Notes under the pieces: generated by a model | Databases searched by the model: none | What the model was told of the DNA's origin: nothing | The model's input: only the letters and a program-made list of their open reading frames with translations | DNA from: Marasmius tenuissimus | Taxonomy: Eukaryota > Basidiomycota > Agaricomycetes > Agaricales > Marasmiaceae | Reading direction: 5' to 3' | Assembly: GCA_029532415.1 (NCBI GenBank) | Contig: JAQOTA010000058.1 | Location: forward strand, 744,001-808,000 | DNA length: 64,000 nt | Shown: piece by piece, positions 56,898-64,000 of the stretch | Layout: each line of letters opens with the position of its first letter | How positions within the stretch are numbered: the stretch's first letter is position 1 | Program-made: the position numbers and the translations under genes

Positions 56898-57515
56898 CTA
56901 TGCTCCACGATTCCGAATTTTTGTAACGAGTTGGACATTTTTGCGGACCTGCTTGGATTAAGAAACCTAAGATCACAGAAGAGGTTGTACGCGTACCTCA
57001 TGGGCAAACAATCTTCTCCAACGCTCACTTTGCAACCTTCTCCGTTTCACGCCCTTCTTTTCGTGCCGTTCAGACATCCTGAGCTGCTGTGTAACTTTGT
57101 TGCGAGATAGGGTGCTAGCTAGGCGTTGGAAGGCGGTCGCGACGTCTCCGTCGACGACCCGGACGCTCCGGCCTGATATAAATGGTCAGTCAAAGAACAA
57201 AGCGCGTCGAACAAAGCTGATACCATGGTAGGGGTCATGTGGCGGATATGATTCTAATGCTTCCATGACGTTCTTGGATGCCGACCTCCAGATATCCTCA
57301 TTTGTGGCCTTTTTTTGCATCTTCCCGAGCCTTTCAACAATCTTGTTTGTAGTGTGGTCTATGGAATCCCATGGCCGTTCCGACTGGCCTAGCGTAGGCT
57401 GAAGTTCCTGTAGGCGAGAAGAAGAGGGTATGAAAATGCTCCGAGCAGTTGAAGCTCCTGCAAGCGTGGTTGGTCTGAGCTGGACCGCTCGTTGGAATGC
57501 TCGGGCAAGAGACAT
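56898..57515 (-). CDS. MRP21: Mitochondrial small ribosomal subunit protein bS21m
   Basis: It is a component of the mitochondrial 30S-like subunit. Exons 57515-57224, 57172-56997 and 56948-56898 join in frame to 172 residues. The N-terminus, MSLARAFQRAVQLRPTTLAG, is Arg-rich and free of acidic residues, as expected of a mitochondrial targeting peptide. The S21 domain is C-terminal: GRSVRVVDGDVATAFQRL, then STLSRNKVTQQLRMSERHE and KKGVKRRRLQSERWRRLF, ending VRKNVQLVTKIRNRGA. Choosing the last acceptor at 56949 restores that conserved basic tail, whereas reading through would stop after about five residues. It is divergent from the RWD-domain gene with 78 bp between start codons, so the two very probably share a promoter. 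Confidence 0.9.
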
Positions 57516-57593
57516 GATTGAATTACATAAGCGACGCGTTCTCCAACTTGTCCCAATTTCTCACCCACCACATATATCTCGTCACTGACCTCC
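57516..57593. promoter_or_regulatory. Compact divergent promoter, bS21m and RWDD1-like genes
   Basis: Only 78 bp separate the two ATG codons, so both 5' untranslated regions and the core promoters must lie in or overlap this interval. It is C/T-rich on the plus strand and contains an ATATAT word near 57572 but no clear TATA box. Confidence 0.55.
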
Positions 57594-58661
57594 ATGTCGA
57601 CCGAAGTTCTCCAAGAGGAATTCGAAGTAATTTCATTATTCCATTACCTTGAATTAGTTACTTTGCTCATGTTGCGTCTGATCTATGACAGGTTCTTGAG
57701 TCGATATACGCCTCAGAACTCTCCAGTATGATCCTTTTCTGTGTGATTTTTGCTGCTCAACTCACATGCGAAGATAGAAATATCCGATAGGGAGATTCAT
57801 ATTGAGGTAGAGCCCGAAGATGCCTCTGAGAGCGAAACGACATGTAATTGGCACACAACCCGCACGATTGAGCCCTGCCTAACGTCGATCGTCAGTGAAA
57901 GTCAACCTGGATGTTCGGTACCCAGATGACTATCCAGATGTTCTACCGGAACTGTCGCTGGCTTGCATAGAAGGGGAACTTAATGACATGGAATCGAAAG
58001 AACTTTTAGACGACGTCAAAAAGATGGTCAGTCTCCAAACGAAACTCAGACTACATTAGAATCCCTAAAGGCTAACAACTGTAATCGCAGGGCGAGGAAA
58101 ACCTGGGAATGGCAATGACGTTCACACTGGTTTCTCATCTCCGTGATCAAATTACCGATCTTCTGAAAAAGAGAGCCGAGAAGGCGAAACGGGAAGAGAT
58201 GGAGAAGGAACGAATTGCATTAGAGGTGTGAATTCCGACACTTCGGTGGGGGATCGTGTCCTGATTTCTTCATAGGAGGAAGCTGCTCGCACGAGAGGCA
58301 CCCCAGTCACGGTGGAGTCTTTCAAAGCATGGAAATTGAAGTTCGACGCAGAACAGGCGGAGTTGAAAGCACGAGAGGAAGAAGAGAAAATGAAAGGCTT
58401 GTCACCGAAGGAGCGCGAAGAATGGAAAAGGGTAGCAGGCCGCTTATCAGGTGAACACCCCATTTTGCTTTGAATCATGAACTCAATATGAAGTTTATGT
58501 GCTACACAGGTCGTCAACTGTTCGAACGCAACAGAAATCTGGAAGAAGACAACCTTATGGAGGAAGGCACCGTGTCAGTCGACTTCAGTCAATATGATAG
58601 AAGACAGCAGGAAGAGGAGCAAGAAGACGAGGACCGTGTAACATTTAGCGATAGTGATTGA
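57594..58661 (+). CDS. RWD-domain protein, RWDD1/Gir2 type
   Basis: RWDD1/Gir2 (DFRP2) proteins bind and stabilise DRG-family GTPases on ribosomes; yeast Gir2 also binds Gcn1. Seven exons (57594-57626, 57692-57725, 57778-57843, 57896-58026, 58091-58225, 58276-58450, 58510-58661) give 241 residues, close to the usual size. The RWD domain covers about residues 1-125, with LQEEFEVLESIYASEL, VNLDVRYPDDYPDVLPELSL and GMAMTFTLVSHLRDQ; YPxxxP is the signature turn. A charged coiled coil follows (LLKKRAEKAKREEMEKERI), then the GTPVTVESFKAWKLKFDAE block typical of RWDD1. The C-terminus is acidic (EEEQEDEDRVTFSDSD). A functional link to eIF2B-alpha, 3.5 kb away, through the Gcn pathway is suggestive only. 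Confidence 0.92.
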
Positions 58662-59121
58662 TCAATTGACGCGCTGGAACGGACACCTCAACGTTTGAGT
58701 TGTATGCTCTGGAAAAAGATCATCCGCTGCCGACGATATATAGACCAGATCACAGTCAAAGCAGTTTCCGCGCCGCCTCGGAACTCGGTAAATCGAGGGG
58801 ATGGTGATAAACGCGATCGGGCAAGCGGTCATCGTGCCACAGCACGTCGTGACAGAACCAGGATCCAGTGTGTATCTAACTAACCTCCTTCATGGTCAAT
58901 CGCAACGCTAGGGATATCAGTGAGCTAGTTCCTGCCTGTTCTGGCACTGCGGCATCGACTTGGAGGTCTTGTCTGGAGAGCTTCTGTGAGATGAGTGAAG
59001 AGTGACGGTTCCGAATTGGATGATGGCAGCTCTTGCGAGTCCTATGATCCCAGAGCAGAGCTTCTTTCTCTCTGACCCTCACTCAACTTTTCGGTCTCTC
59101 TTCTCGTCAATTCTTTTCCTC
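58662..59121. other. Intergenic before CCCH gene
   Basis: This 460-bp spacer should contain the RWDD1-like 3' untranslated region and the promoter of the zinc-finger gene. Short frames on both strands are not supported, and no recognised promoter motif was seen. Confidence 0.5.
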
Positions 59122-60917
59122 ATGTCCCCGTCGTCTCAAAAAACGCAGAATACACCTTATAAGAAATATCAATGTCGCGTAAGTAATCCACCTTCACCTT
59201 ATGAACGGCTGGCGATTGAAATAAGTTCAGTATTTTGACGAAAACGGCCAACCACTGCATACACCTTGCAATCAAGGCGATAACTGTCGGTGAGTTGCAG
59301 CGAGCCATGACAGAATACCTATTGATGCTTGTTGATAGCTTTGTGCACCCGACAGACCCCAACTGGCCTGGACTGAAATGTCATCCCTTTCCAAAAGCAA
59401 TACTGCAGACAAAGACTCCTGCACGAGCGGGAACACCGCATGGACATCGAGCTGGAGCGCCTCTCGTCCCTCAAACGGACCTCTTCCGTCTTGAATGCAA
59501 GGTAGAATACGATGAAGACGCGTCTGTCTTGCAGCACCACCGCACCAGTGACAATAAATTTCATTCCGTGCGCGATGGTGATCGTGCACGTAACGCCAAA
59601 ACAGATAACACGCGAAAGAAGCCTCACATCATTGAAAGGCCGTACCCAACTGCTCCAGCCAAGATGAAGCTGGATCAGCGAAGGAATTTCTCTAGTCCGG
59701 TTCGTCCCTATCGTTCCTCGATCGTTCCAGCGTCTGAACGCCACTAGGATGATGAAAAGGCATCAGAAAGCAGCGACGCCGGTCCCAATGTTGTACGTTT
59801 GCCTTCAGGCCCCAAGAACATCGTGCGTTCTGCAGACCACAGTGGTGCATCGATAGCCAACAAATTGGCAGACCTTCTGAGGGGCATTGTGGCGTACGTC
59901 TGAGATCTCTTGTGCGCCTTCGTCCGCTCAACTTTTTGTGCTCTAGCCTGTCAAATCAGGCTATTCAAGACACGGCCAAACATGCGGAGAACGAACGAAA
60001 TCTGCATAATTATAGCGAAATGTCCACAACCCTGTCCAAGATCTCCTCATCGGCCGCGGCTGCAGTCGCGACACCTCTGGCAGATACCATCCTGGAACAT
60101 ATCCGAAGCAAAGAGAGGGTGGAATGCAATTTCTCCGCGCTCGAAGGAGAATGGCAAAATTTTTTTGGAGCGTTCACTTCCGAGATTAACGGGGTCATCG
60201 AGCGTAGCGTCCAGGGTGCAGTCGCGAACATCCGGGGAGAGGTAGACAGCATGGTGCTGTCCATTCGCGAAGCATCCTCTGCCAAGCGAAAGCAGACAGA
60301 TGACGACTATGGGGGTTTAAGGAGTGAAAGACACGAGTCTTCGCGTTCCAGACGCGACGAACGATCGCGATCGAGAGAGAGGAAGCGTCGAAGGATTTCG
60401 CAGAGGAGCTGCTCACCCTCGCCGGTAAGAAGGAGAGATGGCGAGATCCTCCCGAAAGCGGTCAAAGCCTCTTTTGACGATATACTAAACGAAATCAAGG
60501 GTAAACTGGATCTGCAAGGCACCACGTTGCATTCATTGCAGAAGGAAAACAGCGAGGTGGGCCACTGAAAGCCTTGTTCGTCCCCCAGTCTGTAGCTGAC
60601 CCCCGATCGGTAGTTGAAGCAACAACTACGCGAGGAACGCTCCAGTGCGATTCATCATCCTGAATCAGCGGGACCCGCTGCCGAGGGCCGTCCCTCTTGG
60701 TCTAAAGGATCATCGGAGTCCTCATACAGAGATTCGAGCGTGTTCAATCAAGCCAGGTTAGTCTATCCCGGTGCATACCATCGATAGCGTGGCTTGGTAT
60801 TAATGACCTCGAATGAGCAGGAATGTTGCAGCCCTAAACGAGGGCGATCGACGAGGTATCAGTTGTGGGGGTTATCGCGAAGAGGCTTCCTCTACCGAGA
60901 GTAGACGCAGGGCTTGA
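59122..60917 (+). CDS. CCCH zinc-finger protein with RS-like region
   Basis: Seven exons (59122-59178, 59231-59289, 59339-59699, 59748-59893, 59947-60556, 60614-60756, 60821-60917) join in frame to 490 residues. Near the N-terminus is one CCCH finger, C-x13-C-x5-C-x3-H, spread over three exons (YQCRYFDENGQPLHTPC, then NQGDNCRFVHPTDPNWPG). CCCH fingers usually bind single-stranded RNA. A central helical part (ANKLADLLRGIVALSNQAIQ) is followed by an Ala/Ser stretch, then an RS-like basic segment (SSRSRRDERSRSRERKRRR) that suggests a nuclear or splicing-related location, and a short coiled coil (LQKENSELKQQLREERS). I do not recognise the orthologue group. The third exon (59339-59699) is the least certain, because part of it is also open in another frame. 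Confidence 0.78.
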
Positions 60918-61166
60918 TTTGTGAATGGGACAGCACCCCATACCAGAATGATACTTCGACGTCTCGTGGTGATAGAGTTACAGTAATGAGAGCTTGAGAA
61001 ATTTTTTGACATGTCCAACGGGTAGTCACGTGACTCCAAACACGCTGAATTCGGCGCTGGTCCTGGGCAGCAGACGCGGTCAGTTGCAACTGCTTGACCT
61101 ACAACGCCCACAACGCCACCTATTCGTTCTTGGATGCAACTATAATTCTGCGACATTCTTTTCTCT
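60918..61166. promoter_or_regulatory. Upstream region of Ser/Pro-rich gene, with E-box
   Basis: This 249-bp spacer contains GTCACGTGAC (CACGTG at 61026-61031), a perfect 10-bp palindrome about 136 bp before the next ATG. Confidence 0.4.
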
Positions 61167-64000
61167 ATGGAATCTGAACATGTACGCGATACCGCGTCAC
61201 CAGCTTTACCCATAGAAACTGAAGATTCCAACACTTCCACTGCCAACGTTCATTCTACCCCGTTCAAACCACCAGAGACAGATTTCGCTCGCCTTAATCT
61301 CATCGAATCAATCGAGTCTCCCATACCTCTACGGCGTTCTCCTCGACACTCCATTGCTCCCGCTGTACCACCACATTTGGCTCTGGATGATTTTCTGAAC
61401 GGGCAAGGATCTGGCGTCGGGACTCCTTCCTCACGTCCAGAAACTCCTGATAATGACGGCCTTGTGCAAGACGGTGCGTCGCAAGCCTCATGTATCAAAA
61501 ATTTCACTGACGGTGTTCTCAGAGCCTTCATCGGTTTTGGCAAGCAGGATTATGCGTGCTCATGACAATCCATCACCACCACCCCAGTCGCCAGAAAACA
61601 CGTTGTTGCGTCCCAAATTTGGGCTTGACCCCTCAGACACATCGCTATCACCCACACCTGACCCGGTAGAAGATCCATTTTCGCATGAAGAGCCGTTCGA
61701 ATCAGTTTCAACAATGGTCCCTATTCCACGGCGCAAGCGTCACAGCGCTGAACAAAACGTCGAAGATACAGATTCCTTGTCCGACGCCGGTCCTTCAGAA
61801 CCTCCCCCAGACATCACCATCGTAGAAGATGTAACTCCAATGATGGACGTACAGGATACACATGCTCAACCTCACACGAGCCCTGATCCTCCTACTATAT
61901 TGGCACGCTCGCCTTCGTCCGACGAAGAACAGGCAGTCGAGGACTCACTGCTCATTGAGGAACCAGTGCACACGGAAACACAGATCAATTCGGTGGATCC
62001 TGCTCCCGAGCCCGAACCGGTCGTACAGGAAGCCACCCACCAAGAAGAGGTTCAAGTCACCCCCTTGCGTCGTTCTTCCCGGCCGCGGCGTAGCATCTAT
62101 AGCTCATCTCCTCTCAAGGAGGGTACTGTCGCAAGCGATAGTCCTTCATCGAAACCAGACGAAACTCAGAGTCTAGCAGATGCCGGATCGGAATTGGTAA
62201 ACGCCGTGCCGTCACCCGCAAGGCGGAAACCCAGGAAATCTGGACATCAGAAATTGGGATCTCTTTCTCCCCACTCCCTCAAACTCCTTGGGGATCTCTC
62301 CGGTGAAGGCTCTGAAAGCGTCGCCACCCTTGGCACGGACAACGCCGCAATAGAACCGACAACAGACTCGAACGCTGGCAATAACCGATGGCCAGATGTC
62401 GCTCCAAGTACTCCCCCAAATCTGATACCACCAATACGGTTTCCCAGTCCCAAAAGAACGACCCGACCTGCTTCTCCTAATAAATACCAGTTACAACTTC
62501 CCAGTTTAGGCTCGTCTTCGCCCGCTCGGCGAATCCCTATATCTGATGCTGTTGCGCAGGGGCAGATGTCGCCGCAGAGAGCTGCTCAATTATCAGCTAC
62601 CCGTCCCAGTGGGAGCAACCGGACACCAGCCTTGAGATTGCCGTCGAATGACACTCCTGCGAGACGAGTTCCACTTAATAACACGCTTCCAGGTAGTCCA
62701 TCTAAAGCACCTCTGCCGCCCTTACGCATGCCTTTCCCTGAGCGTAGTAGATCTGTGGAACCAATGCCCTCCGAACCTGTACATGTCAAGCGAAGGGGGG
62801 AATCGGTTGAGCCGGTGTCGTCCCAGCCTCCAATTCGTCCAAGGGGAGCTCAACCACGGCTCCCCTTCCCTTTCATCCCAGAGGAACAAGAACATACCCC
62901 TATAGAACAGCCAACAGAGGGATCTACTCAAGCACAAGCCAGTGAGGTTGCTCCTCTCAAATCACCTACCAAGGCTTCCCGCATACCCCAGTCTACGCTA
63001 AGGCAGGCGACCAGCAAGATTCCACGTAGAGCCACCAAACCATATAGTAGACCGACAGCTTCTACAGCAGCAAGAGAGTCCGCCAGTCGAGTTCGGGACC
63101 AGAGTCCTGCGAAAGTGGCTCAGCCACAGTCCACCGTTTTGGTAAGATTCAACTTTTTCTTTGATACAAAGGGACGGTGTTGACTGTCCTCTAGAAACAA
63201 CCCACCCCAAGTACGGCATCATCATCATCATCCACTCCTACATCGGCGCCTTCATCCAAATCCACCCAACCCATGTCTACCTCCACCAACCCTAGCTTGA
63301 AGCGTAAGAGGCAGGACTCCGGGAAAGCGGTCTCGAAGCCTGTTGTTGTTATTCCTACCAAGTTAAGGCAGGTTCCATCGCCAACCAAGCCTTCGACCAG
63401 CTCCCGGGTGCAACCTAGCCCCATGAAGAAACCGGCGATACAGCGTCTCCGGCTTGTTGAGCCCGAGAAACCCCCCCAGCCTCCGTCTAACGACGTCCCT
63501 GTTGATCCACCAGTTCAAGTTGATCCCGTGGAGCCTACAGCTCAGGATGTCACTGTACCACCCGTTGTTGACCATATACCGCAGGATGGCTCCCTTCCTT
63601 CCGATACACCGACTGTTGATCCTCCACCTCCCTCTGAAGACGTTCCGGAGTCTACGGCTGAAAGTATGCTTGTAGATGCAGAACCCGTGGCTGGCCCATC
63701 CACCATACCTATCGACGACAGTGTCCCTGAGCTATCTTCACAGACAGTAGCGGAGACATACGGTCTGCGTAGGACTACCAGGGCACGCAAACCCGTACCT
63801 GGAACGAACCCTCCATCGACGCGCCGCGCGGTTGATACTCAGGCTCAGCCGAGAAGAAGGAAACCACCAGTTATCCAAGGGACTGGGCCTTTCTCAGGTA
63901 TGACAGTCGGTGATCTACGTCAGCTCACTTCTACGAACACTACGAGAAATCAGCAATACATGACGGCATTACTTGAGACGGAGGTCATAAGGTACTTGAA
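61167..64000 (+). CDS. Ser/Pro-rich, nuclear-looking protein of unknown function (3' partial)
   Basis: Exons 61167-61473, 61523-63141 and 63195-63991 are in frame, giving over 900 residues; a likely donor (GTACTT) follows at 63992 and the gene runs off the window. No catalytic domain was recognised. The sequence is long, disordered and rich in Ser, Pro, Thr and Arg, with many SP/TP sites that would suit cyclin-dependent kinase control. A basic motif L-R-R-[ST]-x-R recurs three times: LRRSPRHS, LRRSSRPRRS and LRRTTRARKP. A KRKRQDSGK stretch looks like a nuclear localisation signal. The last visible part, GMTVGDLRQLTSTNTTRNQQ, appears more structured. A chromatin, kinetochore or cell-cycle role is a guess. 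Confidence 0.75.

Overview
The window reads as nuclear DNA of a filamentous basidiomycete, most likely an Agaricomycete. Protein-coding genes are packed with short introns (about 43-70 bp, mostly GT-AG). The recognisable proteins are fungal forms of eukaryotic housekeeping families, and there is no operon structure or Shine-Dalgarno logic. No rRNA, tRNA, CRISPR array or intact transposon was recognised. All gene models below were assembled by eye from reading-frame continuity, splice sites and family motifs.

Left block (1-7.7 kb): the 3' part of a mitochondrial sulfide:quinone oxidoreductase, then two tandem same-strand paralogues of a Man1/Src1-type inner nuclear membrane protein. Middle block (7.7-33.7 kb): a gene-poor region in which the only clear genes are one divergent pair, TSG101/Vps23 (ESCRT-I) and a TEA/ATTS-domain transcription factor. 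The flanking 13.7 kb and about 9 kb carry diverged tandem direct repeats (15.5-17.5, 19.25-20.2 and 25.77-26.5 kb) and no convincing genes. Right block (33.7-64 kb): NOC3 (60S ribosome biogenesis) divergent from an XMAP215/Stu2-type TOG microtubule polymerase, glycerol-3-phosphate acyltransferase convergent with methionine aminopeptidase 1, an orphan ORF, eIF2B-alpha (GCN3), the divergent pair mitoribosomal bS21m/RWDD1, a CCCH zinc-finger RS-like protein, and a Ser/Pro-rich nuclear-looking protein that runs off the right edge.

The genes do not form one pathway; most are growth functions (ribosome assembly, translation initiation, N-terminal processing, lipid synthesis, microtubules, nuclear envelope). 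Points that stand out: the Src1 tandem duplication; the isolated TSG101/TEA pair between repeat-bearing deserts; CACGTG motifs close upstream of five of the gene starts or divergent pairs; and extreme exon miniaturisation, with an 8-nt exon in the SQR gene and an inferred 2-nt exon in the MAP1 gene. I found no strong candidate for a wholly new biological system.
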